Source: Patescibacteria group bacterium (lineage in GTDB: Bacteria > Patescibacteriota > Minisyncoccia > Moranbacterales > UBA1568). Taken from it: a DNA stretch of 8,648 bases. Below are positions 1 to 7,167 of the stretch, in pieces. The stretch's first letter is position 1. The number at the start of each line of letters is the position of its first letter. Where the stretch lies: positions 1 to 8,648 of the forward strand of contig JAUPWI010000064.1 of the NCBI GenBank assembly GCA_030916545.1, in the 5' to 3' direction. A program made the position numbers and the translations under genes. Under the pieces are notes generated by a model. That model was not told the DNA's origin and ran no database searches. It was given only the letters and a program-made list of their open reading frames with translations.

Positions 1-1164
1 CGATCTGTACTCATCCCAGAGCGGCAACGGCCAGACATAGTCCCCGCTTGTTTCTCCCAGTTCACGCAAACGCTGCTCAAGATTCCTGTCTTGCGTAAAA
101 AGGGCTGAAGCGCGTTCACCGAGAGCCACGACGGCCGCTCCTGTCAGGGTCGCGACATCGACCACGAGCGCGGGACTGTAGCGCTTGGCGTATGTCAGCG
201 CGTCGGCCAGAATGATACGCCCTTCCGCATCCGTATTGTCGACCTGTATCGTCTTTCCCGACATCGAACGGAGAATGTCGCCCGGACGATAGCTCGTACC
301 CGAAGGCATGTTCTCAACTGCCGGCACCAGGACGACGATATTCTTCTTGACCTTCAGCCGCGCTGCCGCTGCCAATGCGTGGATGACCGCCGCCCCGCCC
401 GACATGTCCATGTTCATCCCGAGCATCGAGTCACCCGGCTTCAGATTGATGCCTCCCGTGTCGAATGTCACTCCCTTGCCCACGAGCACGGTCGGTGCCT
501 CGCCTTTCTTGCCGCCGAAGTATTCCATCACGATGAATTTCGCGGGAAAAGCCGACCCTTTCCCGACACCGAGCACACCGCCCATCTTGAGCTTCTGCAT
601 TTCCGGCACTCCGAGGATTCTCACTTTGATCGGCAGCTTGGCTGCGACCCTCCTGGCTTCATTCGCCAGGACGGACGGAGTCATATCGCCTCCAGGGAGA
701 TTCGCGAGACGCCGGCAGGCATTCGTTTCGGTACCGATGATGATTCCCCGTTCCAATCCACGACGGAAATCCCGATCGGCTCCCTCGATTACGATTTCAT
801 CGATCACCGGAAAACCGTCCTTGGGTTTGGCGAGATGTTCGGTGAAGGCATGGTGCGCCATCAGCATATTGACCGCGCAGAGCTCCCCGAGATCCTCATT
901 CCCTATCGGAAGCGACTTGAAATGCAAACTCTCCACGGACAGCACCAGCCGCTTCATCCGCTTCGCCTTGGCCGAGACCACGATTCTCCGTACCAGAAGA
1001 ATAAACCCCCGGCGGGTCATCTTTTTCGGATCCTCGACGCACATTTTCATTTCCCGTCGTCCATCAGCCAGACGGACCACTTCGTCGAGCGTACCCGTCT
1101 CGATTCGCACCCGTACTGTCTCCTTCACCATCTTCGCCGATTTCTCTCCCGCAGTTATCTTCAT
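1..1164 (-). CDS. pepA: Leucyl aminopeptidase (peptidase family M17), C-terminus beyond the window
   Basis: This is a cytosolic di-metal aminopeptidase that removes N-terminal residues from peptides; family members are usually hexamers. The reading frame is open from an ATG at 1164 (388 codons) to the left edge, so the stop lies outside. The signature NTDAEGR is at residues 310-316, and LVGKGVTFDTGG surrounds K230. The metal and catalytic positions known from E. coli PepA (K270, D275, K282, D293, D352, E354, R356) all match at a constant offset of 40: K230, D235, K242, D253, D312, E314, R316. By that alignment roughly 75 C-terminal residues are missing. An in-frame TGA five codons upstream makes 1164 the first possible ATG; no good ribosome binding site precedes it. 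It lies 39 bases after the peroxiredoxin gene, so co-transcription is likely. The family is certain. The broad M17 peptide specificity is known from the family and not visible here. Confidence 0.96.
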   Translation of the reverse strand, partial: MKITAGEKSAKMVKETVRVRIETGTLDEVVRLADGRREMKMCVEDPKKMTRRGFILLVRRIVVSAKAKRMKRLVLSVESLHFKSLPIGNEDLGELCAVNMLMAHHAFTEHLAKPKDGFPVIDEIVIEGADRDFRRGLERGIIIGTETNACRRLANLPGGDMTPSVLANEARRVAAKLPIKVRILGVPEMQKLKMGGVLGVGKGSAFPAKFIVMEYFGGKKGEAPTVLVGKGVTFDTGGINLKPGDSMLGMNMDMSGGAAVIHALAAAARLKVKKNIVVLVPAVENMPSGTSYRPGDILRSMSGKTIQVDNTDAEGRIILADALTYAKRYSPALVVDVATLTGAAVVALGERASALFTQDRNLEQRLRELGETSGDYVWPLPLWDEYRS

Positions 1165-1203
1165 ACTCTTGCTTTCAGATCAGTTATAACCAGACCCCCC
1201 TCC

Positions 1204-1695
1204 TCATTTCTCCTCCTTCCCTGTCGTCAATCGCATGACCTCGGCAAGCACTTCCTCCGCATGTTCCTCAGGCTTCACATTCTCATAAATCATCGCAATT
1301 TTCCCTTCTGGATCGATGAGAAAGGTCGTGCGCAAGATACCCATGTATTCGCGACCCATGAATTTCTTCTTCGCCCACACGCCATATTGCTCCACAACAA
1401 CTTTACTCTCATCGGCCAAGAGCAGGAACGGGAGTTCGTACTTCTCGACGAATTTCGCATGCTTCTTCACTGAGTCCGCCGAAACGCCCAACACGATAAT
1501 GCCCGCCCGCTTGAAACGCGCGAATCCGTCTCGGAAACTACAGGCCTCCTTCGTACACCCGGGCGTGTCGTCTTTCGGATAGAAATAGAGAACTACCCAC
1601 TGCCCAAGAAAATCCGCGAGCGCACGCGGCTGCCCGCTCTGATCTGGCAGGACGAATCCGGGAGCCGACTGATGAATGGAAGGGATTGTTGACAT
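1204..1695 (-). CDS. bcp: Peroxiredoxin of the BCP/PrxQ type (thioredoxin-dependent thiol peroxidase)
   Basis: This enzyme reduces hydrogen peroxide and organic hydroperoxides in the cytoplasm with electrons from thioredoxin or a similar donor. The 163-residue product has the normal family length and a thioredoxin fold. The motif YPKDDTPGCTKEACSFRD gives the peroxidatic Cys47, with Thr44 and Pro40 in the expected active-site positions. Cys52, five residues on, is the likely resolving cysteine, as in E. coli BCP (Cys45/Cys50), so this is an atypical two-cysteine enzyme. There is no signal peptide. The ATG at 1695 has no Shine-Dalgarno sequence. A TATACG box at 1705-1710 ends only 9 bases before it, but no convincing -35 box was found. 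The 160-base gap to rarA upstream suggests a separate promoter. pepA follows 39 bases downstream. The stop is TGA. Confidence 0.96.
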   Translation of the reverse strand: MSTIPSIHQSAPGFVLPDQSGQPRALADFLGQWVVLYFYPKDDTPGCTKEACSFRDGFARFKRAGIIVLGVSADSVKKHAKFVEKYELPFLLLADESKVVVEQYGVWAKKKFMGREYMGILRTTFLIDPEGKIAMIYENVKPEEHAEEVLAEVMRLTTGKEEK

Positions 1696-1855
1696 AAGGA
1701 AATACGTATAAAAAAATTATGGTTCATCGGAAACAGCGTACTGTGATTCAAACACATTTCCAAGAAAAAGAAAAAGTGGGGCGTTGATTCTTCACTCGTC
1801 CTTTCACAAAGATGTGTTCAAAAACCGACCGACCACAGGAGAGGTCAATCATAGC

Positions 1856-3076
1856 TCATTCAAAAACGATATATCGTCGGTCCCGCAACTTCTCCGGCAA
1901 ATACTCCTGCTTGGCCTCCTCTGGATTTTTAAATTCCGGCGTATACTTGTATCCTTGCCCGTATCCGAGATTCTTCATAAGCTTGGTCGGTGCATTGCGC
2001 AGATGAATTGGCACTGGCTCATTCGGAAATTTCCGAATATCGTCCTTCACCTGGCCATACGCCTCATACAAGGCATTGGATTTTTTCGACTTGGCGAGAT
2101 ACACCACTGCCTGTGCCAGACCGAGTTCACACTCCGGCATTCCGAGGTGCCGGCAAGCTTCGAGTGCTGCAACAGCCTGCGGAAGCGCGAACGAATTCGC
2201 GAGCCCGACATCTTCGGAAGCGAAACGGATCAATCGGCGCGCGACATACAATGGATCTTCTCCCGCTTCAAGCATACGCCCAAGCCAGTACAGTGCACCA
2301 TCAGCGTCACTTCCACGCAGAGACTTGTGCAATGCCGAGATCACATCATAGTGCCATTCCCCCTGCTTGTCATACAGGAGGTGAGACCGCTGCATGACCG
2401 CCTCAGCCGTTTCCATCGTAACCTTTTTCGCCCGAAACACACATGCCTCGAGCGCCGAGAGGGCCTGTCGCGCGTCCCCTCCGGAAGCTCGAGCGAGAAA
2501 TTCCGCCACACCCTCTTCAACTTGAACCTTCTTCGCAAGAAGAACCACATCTTCTCGTAGCGCCCGTTCCAAAAGCGCTGCTATGGTTTCGGGAGACAAA
2601 GACTGCAATACCAGTACCCGGGTACGCGAAAGAAGCGCTGAGTTTACGGAAAAACTCGGATTCTCCGTCGTAGCACCGATAAGCGTGATTACTCCCGACT
2701 CGACGAATGGCAAAAGCGCATCTTGCTGCGCCTTATTCCAACGATGAATCTCATCGAGAAAAAGAATGGTCCGTTTTCCATCCACACGATCTCTTTCCGC
2801 TTGTGAAAGTACGGCTGTCAGGTCCTTTTTTCCGCTCGAGACCGCCGAGAGATTCACGAATATCGAATCGAGTTCCCGGGCGAGTATCCGAGCAAGCGTC
2901 GTCTTGCCACTTCCGGGCGGTCCCCAAAAGATCAGGGAAGGGAGCATACCGTTTCTTACTGCTTCACGCAGAAAACTCCCCTCACCGAAAATCTTCTCCT
3001 GTCCAAGATACGCCTCGACCGATTGCGGCCGCATGCGTTCTGCAAGAGGGACGATTGTCTGATCCATTTTCTTCAT
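1856..3076 (-). CDS. rarA: Replication-associated recombination protein A (AAA+ ATPase RarA/MgsA)
   Basis: RarA is a clamp-loader-like AAA+ ATPase that acts at stalled replication forks and single-stranded DNA gaps; in model bacteria it interacts with SSB. The 406-residue product is slightly shorter than E. coli RarA. It shows the conserved entry LAERMRPQSVEAYLGQE, Walker A GPPGSGKT (52-59), Walker B ILFLDEIHR with D108-E109, sensor 1 GATTENPSF (134-142) and the arginine-finger region SALLSRTR (R151). The C-terminal half carries the family's helical oligomerisation region, including EDVGLANSFALPQAV and the end motif GYKYTPEF. The ATG at 3076 has AGGA upstream at a long spacing; ATG codon 4 at 3067 is an alternative start. 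The gene diverges from the PEP-CTERM gene, and a candidate promoter lies at 3107-3136. The stop is TGA. Confidence 0.96.
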   Translation of the reverse strand: MKKMDQTIVPLAERMRPQSVEAYLGQEKIFGEGSFLREAVRNGMLPSLIFWGPPGSGKTTLARILARELDSIFVNLSAVSSGKKDLTAVLSQAERDRVDGKRTILFLDEIHRWNKAQQDALLPFVESGVITLIGATTENPSFSVNSALLSRTRVLVLQSLSPETIAALLERALREDVVLLAKKVQVEEGVAEFLARASGGDARQALSALEACVFRAKKVTMETAEAVMQRSHLLYDKQGEWHYDVISALHKSLRGSDADGALYWLGRMLEAGEDPLYVARRLIRFASEDVGLANSFALPQAVAALEACRHLGMPECELGLAQAVVYLAKSKKSNALYEAYGQVKDDIRKFPNEPVPIHLRNAPTKLMKNLGYGQGYKYTPEFKNPEEAKQEYLPEKLRDRRYIVFE

Positions 3077-3102
3077 AGTTTTGCTTTTCCTGCCTGCAAG
3101 AC

Positions 3103-3131
3103 TTGCAATATAATCACTTCCGTGTTATTAT
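3103..3131 (+). promoter_or_regulatory. Candidate sigma-70 type promoter for the PEP-CTERM gene
   Basis: A TTGCAA box (3103-3108, four of six consensus bases) and a TATTAT box (3126-3131, five of six) are separated by the ideal 17 bases. Transcription would start near 3138 and leave a 5' leader of about 65 bases ahead of the ATG at 3204. A second perfect TATAAT is at 3109-3114 but has no -35 box at usable spacing. It was found by eye only. Confidence 0.45.
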
Positions 3132-3136
3132 CTTAA
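3107..3136 (-). promoter_or_regulatory. Candidate sigma-70 type promoter for rarA
   Basis: On the minus strand a TTAAGA box (3131-3136) and a TATATT box (3107-3112, five of six consensus bases) are 18 bases apart. This would start transcription near 3100, about 24 bases before the rarA ATG. It overlaps the candidate promoter of the divergent plus-strand gene, so the two could compete for polymerase. It was found by eye only. Confidence 0.4.
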
Positions 3137-3190
3137 CCGAGCTCGAAAAAAGCTTTCTGAGTAACATTAACAATACAGTAGCACAACTTT

Positions 3191-3195
3191 GGAGG
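3191..3195 (+). promoter_or_regulatory. Strong Shine-Dalgarno sequence that fixes the start of the PEP-CTERM gene
   Basis: GGAGG lies 8 bases before the ATG at 3204. An in-frame TTG at 3189 overlaps this site and would add five residues (starting M-E-D-A-S), but it has no ribosome binding site of its own, so 3204 is preferred. It is the only consensus GGAGG site at proper spacing ahead of any complete gene in this window. Confidence 0.8.
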
Positions 3196-3203
3196 ATGCA
3201 TCG

Positions 3204-3884
3204 ATGTTGTCCCACAAAAAACCTACCTATAACTTCGTTTTCACCATGTTCGTCCGCCTTCCCCTCTGCATACTGGCAATCGCAATCCTGCTAGTCGCGT
3301 TTCGAGGGGTAGCAGCCGCGACTCCCCTTATCACCTTTGATTTCGAAGACGGATCAATTCCGGCAGCCGCGACGACCTATGGAAATGTCGACGTTGTAAC
3401 CGAGGTCGCGAAACACGGCATTCGCCTCCCCTGTTACGGAGGAAACTTCTGCCTACGAATGGCACCCGGGCAAGGACCGCGTAATCGCGATGCCGGCATC
3501 GAATTCGCCCTTACGGACGTCCAGACTGGAGACACCATCTCATTCTGGTATACTGTCGTTCCCGAGGCCAACAACGACTTCACGGGATTCTCCCTCACCG
3601 GCCCGGGATTTTTCGACTGGGTGACACTGCCACCAATCGATCACTGGGCGAGTTTCTCCTACATCGTTCCCGATCTCAGCGGCGGAGGAGGACCAAGCCT
3701 CATGGCGACGGCTTCAACCCGCTGGACGGCCACCGTATGGGTCGAAAACACCGTCGGAGATCCGAACCGAACGTCTCTCTGGATAGATAGCGTGGGTATT
3801 ACCCGGGCCATTCCGGAACCACGTAGTCTTGTCCTCCTCAGCATCGCGCTCCTCGGTATCGGCATCATCCACCGAAAACGATAA
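3204..3884 (+). CDS. Secreted hypothetical protein with PEP-CTERM sorting signal
   Basis: This 226-residue protein is seen to have three parts. The first is an N-terminal signal: basic residues (H4, K5, K6, R18), a hydrophobic core at 19-33 and a likely cleavage site around VAAA at 36-39. The second is a region of about 160 residues, rich in beta-prone, Gly, Thr and aromatic residues. It runs from TFDFEDG at 44-50 to a WIDSVGI motif near its end and has two close cysteines (C77, C83) that could form a disulfide. The third is the tail IPEPRSLVLLSIALLGIGII (203-222) followed by HRKR. PEP-CTERM tails are known to be anchored in the membrane, then cut and transferred by exosortases in bacteria making extracellular polysaccharide. 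The middle region resembles small jelly-roll, carbohydrate-binding-like domains common in such proteins, but I do not recognise a family, and its ligand is unknown. It is the only plus-strand gene here, with its own promoter, ribosome binding site and terminator. The stop is TAA. Confidence 0.88.
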   Translation: MLSHKKPTYNFVFTMFVRLPLCILAIAILLVAFRGVAAATPLITFDFEDGSIPAAATTYGNVDVVTEVAKHGIRLPCYGGNFCLRMAPGQGPRNRDAGIEFALTDVQTGDTISFWYTVVPEANNDFTGFSLTGPGFFDWVTLPPIDHWASFSYIVPDLSGGGGPSLMATASTRWTATVWVENTVGDPNRTSLWIDSVGITRAIPEPRSLVLLSIALLGIGIIHRKR

Positions 3885-3912
3885 TCGCAGCAGCCACCAG
3901 CACTACGCTTTC

Positions 3913-3952
3913 GCCGGCCCTCTCCCTGAGAAGAGGGGTGCCGGCTTTTTTT
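3913..3952 (+). terminator. Rho-independent terminator of the PEP-CTERM gene
   Basis: GCCGG (3913-3917) pairs with CCGGC (3941-3945), and CCCTCT (3918-3923) pairs with AGAGGG (3932-3937). This gives an 11-pair, GC-rich stem with a three-base bulge (GTG) and an 8-base loop. Seven T follow directly at 3946-3952. It lies 28 bases after the stop codon. No T-run exists on the opposite side, so it should not terminate xth, which converges from the right. Confidence 0.9.
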
Positions 3953-3997
3953 ATCCAGAAAAGATCCATCGCACATCGTGAAACCAAGTCGCTCCTC

Positions 3998-4789
3998 TCA
4001 AATACGCAATGTCATCTTTACCGGACAATGATCGGATCCGGGGATGTCCGTCAGGTATTCCGTGTCGTTCACTCGTGACGAGAATTCCTTGTCCGCAAAA
4101 AAATAATCGATACGCCAACCGATATTCCGTTCCCGGGCACGCGTCTTCATGTCCCACCACGAATACCGGACCTGTTCCGGATACGTCTTTCGGAACACAT
4201 CGACAAATCCAGCCGCGAGCAGATCATCCATCCATGCCCGTTCTTCCGACAGGAATCCGGAGGTCTTCTGGTTTTCCTTCGGTCGCGCCAGATCGATTTC
4301 CCGATGCGCCGTATTCACATCGCCGCAGAAGACGACGTGCTTTCCTTGTGCCACCAAATCCGAAATATAGGTCAGGAATTCCGCATAGAACCGCATCTTG
4401 TACCGGAGTCGCTCCTCACCTGCTCCCCCATTCGGAAAATAGATATTCAAAAGCACGAAATCCCTGAAATGCAATTCCATCATCCGTCCCTCGCGGGACA
4501 ACAGGGAATCGACCCCAAAAAATGTCTTCACTTCGAGGGGTTCTTCCCGCGTATACACCGCCGTCCCGCTGTATCCCTTCTTCTCCGTCGCGCAGTGGAA
4601 ATACGCGAAGTATCCATCCGGTTGCGCCAGGGATTTCGAAAGCTGATCCGGATGCGAGATCTTCGTCTCCTGCAGGCATACGATGGAATACCGGTGATGA
4701 TGCAACCATTCCAGAAAACCTTTCCGTTGTGCCGCACGGATACCGTTCACATTCCAAGAGATCAATGAAAGCAAAGATGTTTTTTTCAT
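3998..4789 (-). CDS. xth: Exodeoxyribonuclease III / AP endonuclease (ExoIII-APE1 family)
   Basis: This enzyme cuts DNA at abasic sites and trims 3' ends in base excision repair, using magnesium. The 263-residue product has the full EEP fold and every catalytic motif: N13 (SWNVNGIR), E41 (LQETK), Y117 (NIYFPNG), D157 and N159 (GDVNTAH), D228 (RIDYFF), and D253-H254 in GSDHCPV near the C-terminus. W211-W212 and the preceding RYSWWD segment also fit the family. I chose the ATG at 4789 because the fold begins at residue 9. An in-frame GTG at 4846 would add 19 residues without similarity, and the candidate promoter overlaps that extension. No Shine-Dalgarno is seen. miaB ends 105 bases upstream. 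The gene converges with the PEP-CTERM gene, with 113 bases between their stops. The stop is TGA. Confidence 0.95.
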   Translation of the reverse strand: MKKTSLLSLISWNVNGIRAAQRKGFLEWLHHHRYSIVCLQETKISHPDQLSKSLAQPDGYFAYFHCATEKKGYSGTAVYTREEPLEVKTFFGVDSLLSREGRMMELHFRDFVLLNIYFPNGGAGEERLRYKMRFYAEFLTYISDLVAQGKHVVFCGDVNTAHREIDLARPKENQKTSGFLSEERAWMDDLLAAGFVDVFRKTYPEQVRYSWWDMKTRARERNIGWRIDYFFADKEFSSRVNDTEYLTDIPGSDHCPVKMTLRI

Positions 4790-4823
4790 ACAAAAGTAAA
4801 GATAAGTACTCGAAGCGATTGTT

Positions 4824-4853
4824 CTTATACTAAATGTTCCAGGCACGTCGCAA
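4824..4853 (-). promoter_or_regulatory. Candidate sigma-70 type promoter for xth
   Basis: In the gap after miaB, the minus strand carries TTGCGA (4848-4853) and TATAAG (4824-4829), 18 bases apart. Transcription would start near 4817 and leave a leader of roughly 28 bases before the xth ATG at 4789. This would separate xth from the rlmN-miaB unit. It was found by eye only. Confidence 0.45.
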
Positions 4854-4894
4854 AAACTCTTCTTCGTATCGAACCCCCGACACGAAACGACATA

Positions 4895-6091
4895 TTATTT
4901 CTTGAGAGCCCATTCATTGCCAGACAAGGTTAACACCAGCTCATCCAGCTCCCGGTGTCGGCGCTTCTTCTCCGGAAACGGAACATCATCTTCCATTTCC
5001 TTCATACCTACCGTCCCCGGTCGGGGTGAATACCAGGCGATATACGCCTTCTCGAACTTCACAAGTTGCACAACCTTTTTCGTCTCTTCAAACTCTACTT
5101 GTGTCTCTCCAGGAAAACCGACAATGATGTCCGTGGTGAATCTCACATCGGGTACCCGGGTTCGGATACGCTCGATAAGCGCGAGATACTCTTCTTGAGT
5201 ATACCAGCGATTCATCCGTTTCAATACCGAATCGCTTCCCGCCTGTACCGGCAAGTGGATGAGGCGATCGATATTCGGATACGTCGCGATTACGTCGATC
5301 AACTCTTCCGAAAAATCCCATGGGTTTGAGGAAATAAAAAAAACTTTTTTGATCTGAGGAAGCATTGCCACCGCCTCAAGTAAGTACGGGAAAAGGGTCG
5401 GGATACGATGACGAGAAAGATGCTTAACCATGACCGGTTTCACCGAGCGACCATCCGGCAAGACGTACTCTTCTTTCTCGCCGATTTTTTGGAGAAGCAG
5501 GTCGGCTCCGTATGAATTCACGTTCTGACCGAGCAGCATGACTTCTTCCGCTCCGTTCCGCACCGCTTCTTCCACTTCGTCGAGGATCTCTTTAAATGGT
5601 CGGGAACGCTCTTTCCCTCGCGAAAATGGCACGATGCAATAGGAACAGAAATTGTTGCACCCATTCGATATCGGAATCGAAACCGATCGCAGGGAAGTCC
5701 TTTTTGGTACATATTCGAACCCGACTTCTTCCAAAGGCAGAAATTCCACATCGGGCAATCGAGCCCGAAGAGATTTCATCATCTTGCCGCCCGGTACCCG
5801 GGAAGCCGCTCCGATAAGACAACCAGTCACGACGATTCGTGCTTCTACATTCCCCTTGAGTCCTTTTCGGATATTCCGCACGAGACCGAAGACCTTTTCG
5901 GCGGCTCGTTCACGGACGACACAGGTATTCAGAATGATAACCTGGGCTTCCTGCATATTTTCCGCCTGCACCAAACCGCGCGCCTCATAGAAGCTCGCGA
6001 TCCGTTCCGAGTCAGCCTCATTCTGCTGACACCCGAAAGTCGTGATGAAATAACGATCTGGCATAGGATAAGCAGTGTACCAGGAATACAT
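4895..6091 (-). CDS. miaB: tRNA-2-methylthio-N6-dimethylallyladenosine synthase (MiaB), lacking a TRAM domain
   Basis: MiaB inserts a methylthio group at C2 of i6A37 in tRNAs, using two [4Fe-4S] clusters and S-adenosylmethionine. The N-terminal UPF0004 domain has three cluster cysteines: C21 (TFGCQQNEADSE), C57 (LNTCVVRE) and C91 (TGCL). The radical-SAM domain has C145, C149 and C152 (GCNNFCSYC), then LLGQNVNSYG, LPVQAGSDSVLKRMNR and TDIIVGFPGET. The TFGCQ-N-DSE motif favours MiaB over its relatives MtaB and RimO. An extra loop of about 35 residues follows NVNSYG and contains YVLPDGRSVKPVMVKHL. The protein ends at residue 398, just after the helix HRELDELVLTL, so the C-terminal TRAM RNA-binding domain of standard MiaB is missing. 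ATG 6091 is given as the start; ATG 6064 (codon 10) fits the family N-terminus better, and neither has a ribosome binding site. It lies 20 bases after rlmN. The stop is TAA. Confidence 0.92.
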   Translation of the reverse strand: MYSWYTAYPMPDRYFITTFGCQQNEADSERIASFYEARGLVQAENMQEAQVIILNTCVVRERAAEKVFGLVRNIRKGLKGNVEARIVVTGCLIGAASRVPGGKMMKSLRARLPDVEFLPLEEVGFEYVPKRTSLRSVSIPISNGCNNFCSYCIVPFSRGKERSRPFKEILDEVEEAVRNGAEEVMLLGQNVNSYGADLLLQKIGEKEEYVLPDGRSVKPVMVKHLSRHRIPTLFPYLLEAVAMLPQIKKVFFISSNPWDFSEELIDVIATYPNIDRLIHLPVQAGSDSVLKRMNRWYTQEEYLALIERIRTRVPDVRFTTDIIVGFPGETQVEFEETKKVVQLVKFEKAYIAWYSPRPGTVGMKEMEDDVPFPEKKRRHRELDELVLTLSGNEWALKK

Positions 6092-6111
6092 CGGGGAATC
6101 AAACGGGATTC

Positions 6112-7161
6112 CTATCCTCTTTTCCGAACGGCCAGCTGACCGCAGGCAGCATCGATATCCTCACCCATCGTCCTCCGACGGGTGACATCCACTCCGGCCG
6201 ACTCGAGACGCTCCTGAAACGCATCGATCTCCCGCTGCGTGCTTTTCCGAAAGATATCTCCCGTGTAGTTGTATGGAATAAGATTGATGCGCACCTTTCC
6301 GATCCGCCGGGTGAATCCGATCAGGGCTTCCGCGTGCTGCTCCGAATCGTTCACTCCGGAAAGCATGATGTATTCGAATGTCAGGTGACGGCGCTTCGAA
6401 TCGAATTTCGCGAAATACTGCTCCGCCCACCGGGCCAGAGTTTCAGGGAAATCATCGTACGAGGTCGGCATAATTTCCTTGCGGGTTTTCGGATCGGCAC
6501 TGTGGAGAGATACCGCAAGCCGGACCGCCGGCCATTCCGCGTCATCGAGAATACGATCGAGCATCGGGACCAATCCGACCGTCGAGACCGTGATATGTGT
6601 CGGACCGATATCGGTGTGAGCCAGGATCGTCCGGAGCGACTGCCTCACCGCCTCATAATTCGCCAGCGGTTCCCCCATCCCCATATAGACGACATTGCTG
6701 ATACGCGCCGACACCTCCGGATGATCCGCCAGGAAATATATCCAGTGCCTCACCTGATCGACGATCTCGTCGCTCGAAAGGTTCCGCGAAAATCCCATCT
6801 TCCCGGTCGCGCAAAAAGTACAGGCCATGGCACAACCGACCTGGGTCGAAACACAGACCGTAAAGGCACCCCGGGCATTCCTCATGAGCACCGTTTCGAT
6901 CTTCTTGCCATCAGCCAGTGTCAATAAGGCTTTGAAGGTATCTTTCTTCTGACTCCAAAAAACCTGCGCCTCTCTGTACGATACGAATACCCTCTCTTCA
7001 TGAAGCGGACCCCTCCAAAGAGCCGGGAGTGTCGTGATCTCCCCGAAGGAACGGATGGACGGCGAAAAAAGCGCCCGCTCGATCTGAGACAGCCGCCAGG
7101 AAGGAATGACCCCAAACAGTACGCGAAGGGTCTCTTGTCTGGTTGTTGTGTTCGTATGCAT
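6112..7161 (-). CDS. rlmN: Dual-specificity 23S rRNA/tRNA adenine C2-methyltransferase RlmN
   Basis: RlmN is a radical-SAM enzyme that methylates C2 of A2503 in 23S rRNA and of A37 in a subset of tRNAs, acting through a methylated cysteine. The 349-residue product is of near-normal length. The cluster motif GCAMACTFCATGKMGFSRN gives C110, C114 and C117. The methyl-transfer pair known in E. coli (C118, C355) is present as C103 (TVCVSTQVG) and C340 (GEDIDAACGQL). VVYMGMGEPLANY, the SAM-binding GEP segment, and ISTVG-like HITVSTVGLVP, LAVSLHSAD and INLIPYNY also match the family. The C340 context and the GEDIDAACGQL ending support RlmN rather than the resistance paralogue Cfr. The ATG at 7161 has no Shine-Dalgarno, but a promoter ends 6 bases before it. 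miaB follows 20 bases downstream, giving a small RNA-modification operon. The stop is TAG. Confidence 0.96.
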   Translation of the reverse strand: MHTNTTTRQETLRVLFGVIPSWRLSQIERALFSPSIRSFGEITTLPALWRGPLHEERVFVSYREAQVFWSQKKDTFKALLTLADGKKIETVLMRNARGAFTVCVSTQVGCAMACTFCATGKMGFSRNLSSDEIVDQVRHWIYFLADHPEVSARISNVVYMGMGEPLANYEAVRQSLRTILAHTDIGPTHITVSTVGLVPMLDRILDDAEWPAVRLAVSLHSADPKTRKEIMPTSYDDFPETLARWAEQYFAKFDSKRRHLTFEYIMLSGVNDSEQHAEALIGFTRRIGKVRINLIPYNYTGDIFRKSTQREIDAFQERLESAGVDVTRRRTMGEDIDAACGQLAVRKRG

Positions 7162-7167
7162 CCGGAT

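Noticed and set aside
308..1473. Long plus-strand open frames of 293 and 364 codons opposite pepA
   Set aside because: They lie antisense to a clear M17 aminopeptidase with all catalytic residues, have no recognisable domain, and are Arg/His/Pro/Ser-rich in the way antisense shadows of conserved genes usually are.
1820..1848. Possible terminator after rarA on the minus strand
   Set aside because: The stem is only four Watson-Crick pairs (1831-1834 with 1843-1846) plus two wobble pairs, and the run of five T is offset by four bases, so it is too weak to report.
1784..2560. Plus-strand open frame of 258 codons opposite rarA
   Set aside because: It is antisense to rarA, whose Walker and sensor motifs are intact; no motif, ribosome site or protein-like composition supports it.
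3103..3294. Short plus-strand open frame of 63 codons ahead of the PEP-CTERM gene
   Set aside because: It starts inside the candidate promoter, overlaps the better supported gene in another frame, and has no ribosome binding site.
4790..4846. N-terminal extension of xth to a GTG at 4846
   Set aside because: The added 19 residues do not resemble the family, there is no ribosome binding site, and the candidate promoter overlaps this stretch.
4862..4894. GGGGGTTCGATAC on the minus strand after miaB, resembling a tRNA T-loop
   Set aside because: No matching T-stem, anticodon arm or acceptor stem could be found around it, so it is a chance match.
6334..6927. Plus-strand open frame of 197 codons opposite rlmN
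   Set aside because: It is antisense to a complete rlmN with all catalytic cysteines; its Arg/His-rich composition is typical of a shadow frame.
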